A stretch of DNA of 39,014 nucleotides from an uncultured Collinsella sp. (GCA_947001705.1 CAMQHT010000021.1:1-39014), one strand, 5' to 3'; positions 8,420 to 16,101 are shown, numbered from the stretch's first letter. A program made the numbers and translations. Notes: generated by a model from the sequence alone, not told the origin.

Positions 8420-9049
8420 ATGGCAGCTGCACAGCCGCTTAAGATTCGCATGGTTGCCGGGCTTGGCAACCCGGGCGAGGAATATGCCGAAACCCGCCAC
8501 AACGCCGGCTTTAAGGCGATCGATGAGCTGGCCCGTCAGGCCGGTGTCACGTACTGGAAAAACCAGGCCGGCGCCGAGGTCGCGCTCATCAACATCAACG
8601 ATCCCGAGGAAGAGGGCGGCAAGCGCCAGATTGTACTGGTCAAGCCTCAGTCGTACATGAACACCTCGGGCGGACCCATCTCCAAGCTCTGCCGCGAGTA
8701 CAAGATCAAGGCCGAGGAGCTGCTCGTCATCCACGACGAGCTCGACATTCCCGCCGGTGACGTGCGCGTCAAGGTGGGCGGAGGCCATGCCGGTCACAAC
8801 GGCCTGCGCTCCATCATCGACAAGATGGGCAGCCGCGACTTTAGCCGTATCCGCACCGGCATCGGCAACCCTCCCGGCAAGATGGCCGTGGCCGACTACG
8901 TGCTCAAGCAGCTGCGTGCCCGCGAGGCCGAGGATTTCCAGGACACCTGCGCCCGCGCGGCCGACGCCGCGGGCCTCGCCATCGTGCACGGCGTGATCTA
9001 TGCCCGCGACCACGTCAACGGCGCCGCTTCCTCCAACGGCAAGCACTAA
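8420..9049 (+). CDS. pth: Peptidyl-tRNA hydrolase
   Basis: 209 residues, typical for bacterial Pth. It releases peptides from tRNAs dropped by stalled ribosomes, recycling tRNA in the cytoplasm. Visible are GLGNPG (14-19, with N17), the catalytic His27 in RHNAGF, KPQSYMNTSG, HDELDIPAG and GGHAGHNGLRS, in family order. I start at ATG 8420 (MAAAQPL) because AAAGG lies 7-8 bases before it; the ATG six bases upstream sits directly against that site. The stop codon TAA (9047-9049) is also the first three bases of an intergenic repeat. pth would be next to prs but for the inserted cassette. Confidence 0.97.
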   Translation: MAAAQPLKIRMVAGLGNPGEEYAETRHNAGFKAIDELARQAGVTYWKNQAGAEVALININDPEEEGGKRQIVLVKPQSYMNTSGGPISKLCREYKIKAEELLVIHDELDIPAGDVRVKVGGGHAGHNGLRSIIDKMGSRDFSRIRTGIGNPPGKMAVADYVLKQLRAREAEDFQDTCARAADAAGLAIVHGVIYARDHVNGAASSNGKH

Positions 9050-9088
9050 AACCTACCATTTAGGGATGTTTATTTTGGCAGGTTTTAT
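9047..9088 (+). repeat. 42-bp palindromic repeat, copy A (overlaps pth stop)
   Basis: The sequence TAAAACCTACC ... GGCAGGTTTTA forms a hairpin by itself and matches copies at 9210-9250 (inverted) and 21531-21574 (inverted). Copy A begins on the TAA stop codon of pth. Read in gene direction, copies A and C have the same orientation after their genes. Confidence 0.7.
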
Positions 9089-9154
9089 CTACAGAAACGC
9101 CCCGGTGGCCGCATCGCAATAAACCCCGCGCTGCCATACACGCATAACACCCCA

Positions 9155-9196
9155 AAGGGGGCCGGCCTCATCACAACCCGAGGCCGGCCCCCTTTG
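9155..9196. terminator. Perfect 16-bp stem, bidirectional terminator
   Basis: AAAGGGGGCCGGCCTC (9155-9170) pairs perfectly with 9181-9196 around a 10-nt loop. There are only three T residues on either side, so it is a very strong stem with a weak U-tract. It separates pth from the nfnAB leader. It is itself flanked by inverted copies A and B of the 42-bp repeat. Confidence 0.7.
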
Positions 9197-9209
9197 CCGT
9201 TTTGCCTGA

Positions 9210-9250
9210 TAAAACCGACCAAAATAAACCTATCCCTATTTGGTAGGTCG
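9210..9250 (-). repeat. 42-bp palindromic repeat, copy B
   Basis: Inverted relative to copy A. The complement reads ACCTACCAATAGGGATAGG then TTTATTTTGGTCGGTTTTAT. It lies upstream of the nfnAB promoter and does not touch a coding region. Confidence 0.65.
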
Positions 9251-9309
9251 AAGTGGATAAACCCTTTCCCAACCGCCGAAGATACACGTAAACGGCATGT
9301 CCATGAGGG

Positions 9310-9315
9310 TATAAT
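9310..9315 (+). promoter_or_regulatory. -10 box of the nfnAB operon
   Basis: A consensus TATAAT lies 105 bp before nfnA. No clear -35 hexamer is seen at 16-18 bp. Transcription from here would give a leader of about 100 nt that contains the hairpin at 9321-9353 (CCGTA...TACGG with inner GCACA...TGTGC, followed by TTTTA) and a second possible stem between GGGCT near 9361 and AGCCC near 9400. Confidence 0.5.
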
Positions 9316-9420
9316 TTGCACCGTATGTCTGCACAACGCCTGTGCGCGTACGGTTTTATTCGGGCTACCGTCCATTTCCGTGGAGGCACGGTTCGGCAGC
9401 CCTAACAAGAGAGGGGTTCT

Positions 9421-10260
9421 ATGTATAAGATCCTGGAGAAGACGCAGTTCTCGGAGAAGGTGTTCAAGTTCCGCATCGAGGCGCCTGCAATCGCCAAGCA
9501 TGCGCACGCTGGACAGTTCCTCATGGTCCGCGCCAACGAGACGGGCGAGCGCGTCCCGTTTACCCTGGCCGGCTGGAACGGTGACGAGGGCTGGGTCGAG
9601 TTCATCTTCATGGTGATCGGCAAGACCACCGAGATGCTGTCCACCTACGAGGCCGGCGAGTCGCTGCGCGACGTCGTGGGCCCGCTGGGCGTTCCCACCG
9701 AGATGGCCGAGGGCCCCTGCGCCGTCATTGGCGGCGGCGTCGGCCTGGCAATTGCCTTCCCGGTCGCCAAGCACCTGGTCGAGACCGGTCACGAGGTGCA
9801 CGCCATCATGGGCGCCCGCACCAAGGACCTCCTGCTCATGGAGGACCAGTTCCGCGAGCTCCTCGACGAGGACCACATCCACATCACCACCGATGACGGT
9901 TCCTACGGCGAGCAGGGCGTTGTCACCGCTCCGCTGGAGCGCCTGCTGCAGGACAAGGCCGTGAGCCAGGTCTTCTGCGTCGGCCCCGTTCCGATGATGA
10001 AGTTCTCGACCCTCACCGCCCAGAAGTACGACACCCCCATCACCGCGTCCCTCAACCCCATCATGGTTGACGGCACCGGCATGTGCGGCTGCTGCCGCGT
10101 CGAGGTGGGCGGCGTGACCAAGTTCGCTTGCGTCGACGGCCCCGACTTCGATGCCACCCTGGTCGACTGGGATGACCTTCGTGCCCGCCAGGCCGCTTAC
10201 CGTTCCGAAGAGGGCGCGTCCCTCAAGGCCTATGAGGAAAAGAGCTGCGCATGCCACTAG
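9421..10260 (+). CDS. nfnA: NADH-dependent ferredoxin:NADP+ oxidoreductase, subunit A (NfnA; FAD/[2Fe-2S])
   Basis: 279 residues of the dihydroorotate dehydrogenase electron-transfer (PyrK/SudB-like) family. An N-terminal FAD-binding barrel is followed by an NAD-binding domain (CAVIGGGVGLA about 100-110). At the C-terminus is a [2Fe-2S] site: D217, C222, C225 and C237 in DGTGMCGCC and FACVDGP. In characterised Nfn enzymes an Asp plus three Cys hold this cluster, and D217 fits. With NfnB it forms the cytoplasmic electron-bifurcating complex linking NADH, NADPH and ferredoxin. ATG 9421 has GAGAGGGG upstream and the gene overlaps nfnB by 10 bp. PyrK and SudB are alternatives, but the partner gene argues for Nfn. 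Confidence 0.85.
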   Translation: MYKILEKTQFSEKVFKFRIEAPAIAKHAHAGQFLMVRANETGERVPFTLAGWNGDEGWVEFIFMVIGKTTEMLSTYEAGESLRDVVGPLGVPTEMAEGPCAVIGGGVGLAIAFPVAKHLVETGHEVHAIMGARTKDLLLMEDQFRELLDEDHIHITTDDGSYGEQGVVTAPLERLLQDKAVSQVFCVGPVPMMKFSTLTAQKYDTPITASLNPIMVDGTGMCGCCRVEVGGVTKFACVDGPDFDATLVDWDDLRARQAAYRSEEGASLKAYEEKSCACH

Positions 10261-11660
10261 TTAACGGTCGTTTCGTTGCCGATATGAAGTCGCCCCGCAC
10301 CCCCGATAACGAGGAGCCGGCTGCCGAGCGCGCCTGCGACTTCCGCCCCGTCGACAAGGGCTTCACCGAGGAGATGGCGCTGGCCGAGGCCGAGCGCTGC
10401 CTCAACTGCAAGAAGCCGTTCTGTGTTGAGGGCTGCCCCGTCAACATCAACATCCCCCGCTTTATCGAGCAGATCCGCGCGAAGGACTTCGGCGGCGCTC
10501 TCGATACCATCCGCGAGGACTCCATGCTTCCCGCCATCTGCGGCCGCGTCTGCCCGCAGGAGAACCAGTGCGAGGGCAAGTGCATCCGTGGCAAGAAGTC
10601 CGAGCCCGTGGCCATCGGCCAGCTCGAGCGCTTCCTGGGTGACCGCCCCGAGCTCGCTTCCACGCCCAAGATGGCTCCCAAGAACGGCAAGAAGGTCGCC
10701 GTCGTCGGCTCTGGCCCGTCCGGCATCACCTGCGCCGGCGAGCTCGCCCGCAACGGCTTTGACGTCACCGTCTTTGAGGCCTTCTTTACCGGCGGCGGCG
10801 TGCTGGTCTACGGCATCCCCGAGTTCCGTCTGCCCAAGGCAGTCGTCAAGCGCGAGATTGACGGCCTGGAGGACATGGGCGTCAAGTTTGAGTACAACTC
10901 CGTTGTGGGCAACATGGCCACGGCCGAGGAGCTGTTCGAGCAGGGCTTCGACGCCATCTACGTGGCGACCGGCGCTGGCCTGCCCAAGTTCCTCAACGTC
11001 CCCGGCGAGAACCTGCCCAACGTCTTCTTCGCCAACGAGTACCTCACCCGCGTGAACCTGATGAAGGCTAACAAGTTCCCCGAGTACGACACCCCCACCA
11101 AGCACGGCAAGAGCGTCGTTGTCTTTGGTGGCGGCAACGTGGCCATGGACGCCGTCCGTACCGCCAAGCGCCTGGGCGCCGAGCACGCCATCATCGCCTA
11201 CCGTCGTACCGAGGACGAGATGCCCTGCCGTCGCGCCGAGCTGCACCACGCCAAGGCCGAGGGCGTCGAGGTTCTGCCGCTCGTCTCCCCGCTCGAGTTT
11301 GTCGCTGGCGAGGACGGCTCCGTGTGCGCCGTCAAGGTCCAGAAAATGGAGCTCGGCGAGCCTGACGAGTCCGGCCGTCGTCGCCCGGTTGCCATCGAGG
11401 GCGCCATCGAGGAGATCCCCTGCGACGTCGCGATCTCGGCTATCGGCACCAACGCCAACCCCTTCGCTGCCAAGATCGGCGGCAAGATGGAACTCAACAA
11501 GTGGGGCTACATCGTCGCCGACGAGGAGACCGGCCAGACCACCGATCCCCGCATCTGGGCCGGCGGCGACATCGTCACCGGTGCCGCTACGGTCATTCTG
11601 GCGATGGGCGCCGGCAAGAAGGCCGCCGCTTCCATCACCAAGAGCCTGCTGGGTGAGTAA
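10251..11660 (+). CDS. nfnB: NADH-dependent ferredoxin:NADP+ oxidoreductase, subunit B (NfnB; GltD-like)
   Basis: 469 residues, the length of NfnB/GltA-type glutamate-synthase-small-subunit homologues. The N-terminal ferredoxin-like region holds two sets of Cys ligands (C50, C53, C58, C62 and C97, C101, C107, C111) for [4Fe-4S] clusters. Then comes an FAD fold (VVGSGPSG, about 151-158) and a second Rossmann motif (VVVFGGGNVAMDAV, about 287-300) for NADPH. It would be the bifurcating-FAD subunit. It could be annotated as glutamate synthase small subunit, but there is no large subunit gene next to it and the NfnA-like gene overlaps it. The start ATG lies inside the end of nfnA (ATGCCACTAG). Confidence 0.87.
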   Translation: MPLVNGRFVADMKSPRTPDNEEPAAERACDFRPVDKGFTEEMALAEAERCLNCKKPFCVEGCPVNINIPRFIEQIRAKDFGGALDTIREDSMLPAICGRVCPQENQCEGKCIRGKKSEPVAIGQLERFLGDRPELASTPKMAPKNGKKVAVVGSGPSGITCAGELARNGFDVTVFEAFFTGGGVLVYGIPEFRLPKAVVKREIDGLEDMGVKFEYNSVVGNMATAEELFEQGFDAIYVATGAGLPKFLNVPGENLPNVFFANEYLTRVNLMKANKFPEYDTPTKHGKSVVVFGGGNVAMDAVRTAKRLGAEHAIIAYRRTEDEMPCRRAELHHAKAEGVEVLPLVSPLEFVAGEDGSVCAVKVQKMELGEPDESGRRRPVAIEGAIEEIPCDVAISAIGTNANPFAAKIGGKMELNKWGYIVADEETGQTTDPRIWAGGDIVTGAATVILAMGAGKKAAASITKSLLGE

Positions 11661-11688
11661 TCACCTGCAGCGCTCGCCATCAAACGGC

Positions 11689-11727
11689 AAAGTCCCCGTC
11701 GAGCACACGCCCGGCGGGGACTTTTTC
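11689..11727 (+). terminator. Terminator of nfnAB
   Basis: AAAGTCCCCG (11689-11698) pairs with CGGGGACTTT (11715-11724) and runs into TTTTT. It is 28 bp past the nfnB stop. Confidence 0.88.
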
Positions 11728-11738
11728 TATGCCGACCA

Positions 11739-11782
11739 CCCAAACCACCACGATGGGGCAGGCACCTTTGTGGTGGTTTGGG
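11739..11782. repeat. Palindrome with CCACCAC arms, left copy
   Basis: CCCAAACCACCAC (11739-11751) pairs perfectly with GTGGTGGTTTGGG (11770-11782). Its right arm (AGGCACCTTTGTGGTGGTTT) is nearly repeated at 12087-12106, so two members of this family flank the hairpin array between them. Confidence 0.65.
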
Positions 11783-11800
11783 ACTTGCCCGGTCGTTTTG

Positions 11801-12016
11801 TCTCAATCTGTAACAGCTGGAGTCCGTTGAGCCCTGCAGTTGTTACAGATTGAGATATTGTGCCGGCCGGCCACGCTGCATCTCAATCTGTAACAGTTAG
11901 AGACCAAATATGCCGCCTGGTGTTACAGATCAAGACGTTGGGCTGACGGCCGAACGGTTCATCTCAATCTGTAACAGTTAGAGCCATTTTCGCTGGCTTG
12001 GTGTTACAGATCGAGA
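11801..12016. repeat. Array of six 15-bp repeats in alternating orientation, 40-bp period (three hairpins)
   Basis: Arms start at 11801, 11841, 11881, 11921, 11962 and 12002. Odd arms read TCTCAATCTGTAACA; even arms are the complement TGTTACAGATTGAGA with zero, two and one mismatches. The segments between are 25, 25, 25, 26 and 25 bp. Each hairpin loop begins with G(C/T)T(G/A)GAG, extending the conserved word to about 22 bp; the rest of the loops and the spacers differ. This resembles a clustered interspersed mosaic element (alternating REP units) or a set of protein-binding sites. It lies between two convergent genes. Confidence 0.85.
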
Positions 12017-12071
12017 CTATGCAAAAGCCGAGGATAGGCACTGCCGCCAAGACCTTCCCCTCCGCCTAAAA

Positions 12072-12106
12072 CAAACCACCACAAAGGTGCCTTTGTGGTG
12101 GTTTTG
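12072..12106. repeat. Palindrome with CCACCAC arms, right copy; likely terminator of the minus-strand kinase gene
   Basis: CAAACCACCACAAAGG (12072-12087) pairs with CCTTTGTGGTGGTTTTG (12090-12106), one bulge, nearly no loop. It ends 5 bp from the stop codon of the gene at 12112 and could end transcription from it, though no T-run follows on that strand. Confidence 0.65.
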
Positions 12107-12111
12107 ATTGG

Positions 12112-12735
12112 CTAGGCTTCGAGCTGGGCGACTTTGTAGCGGTAGGCAGCGGCGATAACGTCTTTGCAGCCTTCGCGCCCCAGCTTGGCGCGGTTGACGA
12201 CGATATCCTTACCGCTCGTCATCTTCCACTTTCCGGCGCTGTAGCGCTTGTAGAACGCCTCACGCGCCTTCTGCTGCTGCTTGACCAGCTTGGCACCCTT
12301 CTTTTTGTTAAGGCCGCGCTTCTTGCGCACAATCTCGACGCGGTCCTCAAAGGGAGCGGTCACCAACACGGCAATGTGGTTGGGGTTGTTGCGAAGCAGG
12401 TAATCGGACAGGCGGCCTTCGATAATGCAGCTCTCGGTCTCACCCAAGTCCAAAATCACCTGGCTCATCTTTTGGAATAGCTTGTCCGAGTACGAACGGG
12501 CATCGTAGCGGTCGGGCAGAAACGCCATGTTCTCCACAGCCAGGCGCTCGTCGTAGGCGGCCATCTTGTCGAGCGACTCGCCCGCACGCAGCGACGCACG
12601 TACCAGCAGTTCGTTGTCGTACAGCGGAATCCCCAGCTCGTCGGCAAGCATGCGACCAATCTCGTGGCCCTCGGCACCAAAATCGCGCGCGATGGTAATG
12701 ACCACAGGATTCTTCTTGTTCTCCAGATCGCTCAT
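12112..12735 (-). CDS. Cytidylate kinase-like family protein
   Basis: 207 residues. The N-terminus VVITIARDFGAEGHEIGRMLADELGIPLYD and later ESCIIEGRLSDYLL follow the cytidylate-kinase-like family seen in many anaerobes. That family normally starts with a glycine-rich R-x-(Y/F)-G-(S/A)-x-G-x-x-(I/V)-(A/G) loop in place of a classical Walker A, and here too the loop (residues about 17-27) has no Lys-Ser/Thr. The C-terminal third is very Lys/Arg-rich. The substrate is unknown; canonical Cmk is expected elsewhere. ATG 12735 has AAAGGA eight bases upstream. Monocistronic, between the repeat island and a 106-nt palindrome. Confidence 0.75.
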   Translation of the reverse strand: MSDLENKKNPVVITIARDFGAEGHEIGRMLADELGIPLYDNELLVRASLRAGESLDKMAAYDERLAVENMAFLPDRYDARSYSDKLFQKMSQVILDLGETESCIIEGRLSDYLLRNNPNHIAVLVTAPFEDRVEIVRKKRGLNKKKGAKLVKQQQKAREAFYKRYSAGKWKMTSGKDIVVNRAKLGREGCKDVIAAAYRYKVAQLEA

Positions 12736-12796
12736 CGCGATTCCTTTCTAACAAATGAGAAAAGGGCTGTTTATCTCTTATTCCCACGATACCGTA

Positions 12797-12902
12797 CCTG
12801 GGTTTTCCTGGTGCCCAAGATTGGCCTGAAAGAGGAGCGACGCGTACTTTGGTACGCGAGCGACGGTTTGAAGGCCAAGGTTGGGTGCCAGGGAAAGCCA
12901 GG
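12797..12902. repeat. 106-nt near-perfect palindrome directly after the permease stop
   Basis: CCTGG(12797)...CCAGG(12902) with paired inner blocks: TTTTCCTGG against CCAGGGAAA, GCCCAA against TTGGGT, TTGGCCT against AAGGCCAA, and a central CGCGTAC/GTACGCG. It begins on the base after the TAG stop of the amino acid permease gene (minus strand), so it is the 3' structure of that operon. It has no T-run. Size and position fit a REP-like intergenic element. Confidence 0.75.
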
Positions 12903-13541
12903 CTATGCGGCTACGATGCGGCGTTGGTAAGCTCGGACCAGCAGCGAGATACCAAAGTTGAGCACAAAGTACATCGCAAACACCAGGCCGTAGAGCATAA
13001 GCACCTGCGACAGATCGATCGCGTGGGCCATCACGACGTTTGCCGTGTACATGAGCTCGGCCACGTTAATGCCCGAAAGATACGAGCTGTCCTTGATGAC
13101 GGTCGTGCACTGGCTAAACAGCGCCGGAATAATCGTCTTAAACGTCTGCGGCAGAATGATGTAGCGCATGGTGGCAAAAAAGCCGAAGCCTTGGCTCTGC
13201 GCTGCCTCAAACTGGCCGCGCGGAATCGAGTTGAGGCCGCCGCGCACAATCTCGGCCATAACAGTGCTGGTAAACAGCGTAAAGGCGATGGTCGAAATCA
13301 CAATGTCCAAGCCCTGCACCGTAAAGTAGATAAACAGGATCCACAGCAGGTTCGGCGTGCAACGGAACAGCTCGATATAGGCACTCACCAAAATACGGAA
13401 CGGGCGGGGCGCATAGCTTTTAACAAGCGCCAGCACCGTGCCAAAGATGAGCGAGAAAAAGATCGACAGCGCCGAGATCTCGATCGTCTTAACAAAGCCG
13501 CCCCAAATGTAGAGCAGGTTGGTCGCGTTGAAGATTTCCAT
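12903..13541 (-). CDS. Polar amino acid ABC transporter permease (second)
   Basis: 212 residues with about five membrane segments and the His/Glu/Gln-type permease coupling loop (about 107-130, R-G-x(5)-P-R-G-Q-x-E-A-A-x-S-x-G). Together with the permease before it, it should form the membrane channel of a binding-protein-dependent amino acid importer. ATG 13541 has GAGGAGG upstream and lies 3 bp past the stop of that gene. The coding end is TAG immediately followed by a 106-nt palindrome. Last gene of the four-gene operon. Confidence 0.92.
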   Translation of the reverse strand: MEIFNATNLLYIWGGFVKTIEISALSIFFSLIFGTVLALVKSYAPRPFRILVSAYIELFRCTPNLLWILFIYFTVQGLDIVISTIAFTLFTSTVMAEIVRGGLNSIPRGQFEAAQSQGFGFFATMRYIILPQTFKTIIPALFSQCTTVIKDSSYLSGINVAELMYTANVVMAHAIDLSQVLMLYGLVFAMYFVLNFGISLLVRAYQRRIVAA

Positions 13542-13544
13542 GCG

Positions 13545-14291
13545 CTAGGCCTCCTCTACGTTGTCGAGCCCCAGCTCGGCGAGGCTCACGCCGCGCGGAC
13601 GCTCCTTGGAGCGGCGCTCGAGCCACTGCACCAGCATGGCGAGCGGAAAGCAGATGATGAAGTACATAAGACAGCAGACGATGTATCCCTGCAGGTACCC
13701 GTACAGACTCACAAAGTTGTCGGAACGATACATAAGGTCGCCACCGGCCACGAGCGCCAGCACCGACGTGTTCTTGACCAGGTTGAGCGCCTGGTTGCAC
13801 AGCGGCGGCAGAATGATCTTGAATGTCTGGGGCAGCACGATGTACCAGTAGGCCTGCGCGCGGGTGAAACCCTGGCTCTGAGACGCCTCCATCTGACCGC
13901 GCGGAACGGCCTCGATGCCGGTGCGGATGACCTCCGAGATGTAGGCCGCGTGATACAGGCCCACACCCAAGAAGCCCAGCACGAACGGCGCGATGCGCAC
14001 CGGCTGGTCGGCACCGGTCATGGCCTGCAAAAACTGCGGGCCGGCCATGTACATAAAGAGCACCTGCACGGGCAGCGGGGTGTTCTGGTAAAACTCCACG
14101 TACACGCGGCTAATGCCACGCAGCACACGCGAACGGGTGGTCGAGAACACGCCCAGCAGCGTGCCCAGCACGAGTGACAGCAAAAGGCCGGCAACGACTA
14201 CCTGCAGCGTCACGCCAAAGCCCTCCCAGAAGGGCCCCACGTTTTGAAATGTCGTCGACCAGCGGTCGGCGTCAAACAATCCTTCGAGCAT
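13545..14291 (-). CDS. Polar amino acid ABC transporter permease (first)
   Basis: 248 residues with the same permease architecture: an N-terminal membrane anchor, the TxxxGxxxA-type first helix region and the cytoplasmic loop R-T-G-I-E-A-V-P-R-G-Q-M-E-A-S-Q-S-Q-G. Start ATG 14291 (MLEGLF) has AAGGAAGGA upstream; the longer frame starting at 14360 would run into the binding-protein gene. It lies 25 bp after that gene. A heterodimer with the following permease is expected. Confidence 0.92.
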   Translation of the reverse strand: MLEGLFDADRWSTTFQNVGPFWEGFGVTLQVVVAGLLLSLVLGTLLGVFSTTRSRVLRGISRVYVEFYQNTPLPVQVLFMYMAGPQFLQAMTGADQPVRIAPFVLGFLGVGLYHAAYISEVIRTGIEAVPRGQMEASQSQGFTRAQAYWYIVLPQTFKIILPPLCNQALNLVKNTSVLALVAGGDLMYRSDNFVSLYGYLQGYIVCCLMYFIICFPLAMLVQWLERRSKERPRGVSLAELGLDNVEEA

Positions 14292-14316
14292 TTGATTCCT
14301 TCCTTGGACGATGCGC

Positions 14317-15189
14317 CTACACAAGACCCCAGGTCTTGACCTCTTGATCGAGCCAGCCATCTGCCAGGCGATCGCAGATCACCTGATCGACCACGGCCGA
14401 AAGGTCGCAGCCCTTCTTGGTCGCCACGCCGTAGCCCTGCTCGCCAAACTTGACCTCGGGCTGCAGCAGCTCAACGGTCTCGTTCATGTAGCCGGCCAGC
14501 GTGGAGCGGTCCATGGCAAAGACGTCGATATTGCCGGCGTCGAGGGAACTCTTGATGATGGGGTAGCCGCTAAAGGCCCTAAACTCGGGCTCGCAGCTAA
14601 AGCCGTTGTCCTTGATCATCTGCTCGATCAGGCCCTGCGTGTTGGCACCCTGGCTCACGCCGATGACCTTGCCGTCCAGGTCCTCAATCGAGGTAAAGCC
14701 CGAACGCTTCTTGACCATGAGGCCCACGCAGTCGGTGCGGTACGGCGTCGAGAAATCCCAGCTCTTCTTGCGTTCGTCGGTGATGGTGTAGGTCGCCGCG
14801 ACCACGTCGAGCTGGCCGTTATCGATCAGCGGGCCGCGCGTCTTGGGCGTTACGTCAGTAAACTCGACCAGTTCCTGGGCGCGGGCCTCCTTGTAGCTCA
14901 CGCCAAAGACAGCGGCGGCGATCTGGTAGCACAGATCGACTTCCATGCCTTCAAAGCGACCCTTGGCGGTGTCGTAATAACCGTAGCCGGGAACGTCCTT
15001 CTTAACGCCGGCATTCAGGTGGCCACGCGACTTGATGGCCGCAAGCTTGGAGCCCTTGTCGGAGCCGCCGCCGGCGGAGTTGCCGCAACCGGTAAGCGCG
15101 GTCCCCGCCAGCGCAAGCATGCCGGCGCCCGCCAGCTGCAAAAAGTGACGGCGCGACACGGCCGCCCTCGTCATATCCGTCATGTCCAT
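14317..15189 (-). CDS. Amino acid ABC transporter substrate-binding lipoprotein
   Basis: 290 residues of the SBP_bac_3 family. The N-terminus carries a twin-arginine motif (SRRHFLQ, 12-18), a hydrophobic stretch and a lipobox LTGC with Cys35, suggesting a Tat-exported lipoprotein on the outer face of the membrane. The body contains the typical hinge sequences (DVVAATYTITDERKK, GKVIGVSQGANTQ). The ligand could be glutamate, glutamine, aspartate or another polar amino acid; I cannot choose. Several start codons lie close together (GTG 15192, ATG 15189, 15180, 15171); I take 15189, with AGGCG upstream. Confidence 0.9.
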   Translation of the reverse strand: MDMTDMTRAAVSRRHFLQLAGAGMLALAGTALTGCGNSAGGGSDKGSKLAAIKSRGHLNAGVKKDVPGYGYYDTAKGRFEGMEVDLCYQIAAAVFGVSYKEARAQELVEFTDVTPKTRGPLIDNGQLDVVAATYTITDERKKSWDFSTPYRTDCVGLMVKKRSGFTSIEDLDGKVIGVSQGANTQGLIEQMIKDNGFSCEPEFRAFSGYPIIKSSLDAGNIDVFAMDRSTLAGYMNETVELLQPEVKFGEQGYGVATKKGCDLSAVVDQVICDRLADGWLDQEVKTWGLV

Positions 15190-15197
15190 CACCGCGC

Positions 15198-15929
15198 CTA
15201 GTGCAGAATCTTGGACAGGAACTCGCGGCAGCGCGGGTTCTCGGGGTTATCGAAGAAGTGCTCGGGCGTGCCCTCCTCCAGGATGCGGCCGTCCTCCATA
15301 AAGATGACGCGGTCCGCCACCTGGCGCGCAAAGCCCATCTCGTGCGTCACGCAGATCATGGTGATGTCTTCCTGCGCGAGCTCAATCATTACGTCCAAGA
15401 CCTCCTGGACCATCTCGGGGTCGAGCGCCGAGGTCGGCTCGTCAAACAGGATGATGGGCTGCTTGGTGCACAGGGCACGGGCGATGGCGATGCGCTGCTG
15501 CTGACCGCCCGAGAGGTTCTGCGGATACTCGCCGGCCTTATGCGCCATGCCGACGCGCTTGAGCGCGGCGACGGCGATCTCGGTCGCCTCCTCCTTGCTC
15601 TTCTTTTGCAGCTTGATGGGCGCGAGCGTCAGGTTGCCGAGCACCGTCATGTTGGGGTACAGGTTGAACTGTTGAAACACCATGGAGCTGTACTTGCGAG
15701 CCATCTCCAGGTGATTCTTCTTGGTAAGCGGCGTACCGTCGATAATGACCTCGCCCGACGTGGGCTCCTCAAGATAATCGACGCAGCGGATGAGCGTCGA
15801 CTTACCCGAACCAGAGGGCCCGATCATTACGAGCTTCTCGCCGCGCTTGACGGTGAGGTTGATATCTTTGAGCACATGCAGGTCGCCAAAGTACTTGTTG
15901 AGATGCTTGATCTCGATCATGTCTGCCAT
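15198..15929 (-). CDS. Polar amino acid ABC transporter ATP-binding protein (GlnQ-like)
   Basis: 243 residues, a single ABC ATPase. Walker A GPSGSGKST (about 37-45), Q-loop VFQQFNLYPNMTVLGN, signature LSGGQQQR and Walker B IILFDEPTSALDPE are intact, with H-loop VTHEMGFA. This is the GlnQ/HisP type that drives polar amino acid uptake. It is the first gene of the operon and starts at ATG 15929 with AAGGGA upstream. The binding protein follows after 8 bp. Promoter sequences between 15930 and 16030 are not clear; TACAAT (complement of 15965-15970) is a possible -10. Confidence 0.95.
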   Translation of the reverse strand: MADMIEIKHLNKYFGDLHVLKDINLTVKRGEKLVMIGPSGSGKSTLIRCVDYLEEPTSGEVIIDGTPLTKKNHLEMARKYSSMVFQQFNLYPNMTVLGNLTLAPIKLQKKSKEEATEIAVAALKRVGMAHKAGEYPQNLSGGQQQRIAIARALCTKQPIILFDEPTSALDPEMVQEVLDVMIELAQEDITMICVTHEMGFARQVADRVIFMEDGRILEEGTPEHFFDNPENPRCREFLSKILH

Positions 15930-16033
15930 GAATGTCCCTTCCCTGCGTTAATACGAATTGCACTATTGTACGGAAAGAACCACGTTTCCGCAGCCAACGC
16001 TGCATCCCCGTAAAGAACCCGCAACCTTCCGCC

Positions 16034-16101
16034 CACTCATTGGGGACAGACTTAAATGAGTACCCCCGTGGCTACTCATTTAAGTCTGTCCCCAATGAGT
16101 G
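16034..16101. repeat. Perfect 29-bp inverted repeat with GGGGACAG
   Basis: 16034-16062 and 16073-16101 are exact inverted copies around a 10-nt loop. Each arm contains GGGGACAG and is itself flanked by ACTCATT and AATGAGT, so the arm can fold alone. REP-like. It lies upstream of the amino acid importer operon; the whole 15930-16274 gap holds only that operon's leader and three palindromes. Confidence 0.85.

Noticed and set aside
10251..11660. Glutamate synthase small subunit
   Set aside because: No large subunit is adjacent, and an overlapping NfnA-type gene precedes it, which fits NfnAB better.
11801..12016. Regularly spaced repeats as a CRISPR array
   Set aside because: Repeats are only 15 bp, alternate in orientation, number six, share part of the loop sequence and have no cas genes nearby.
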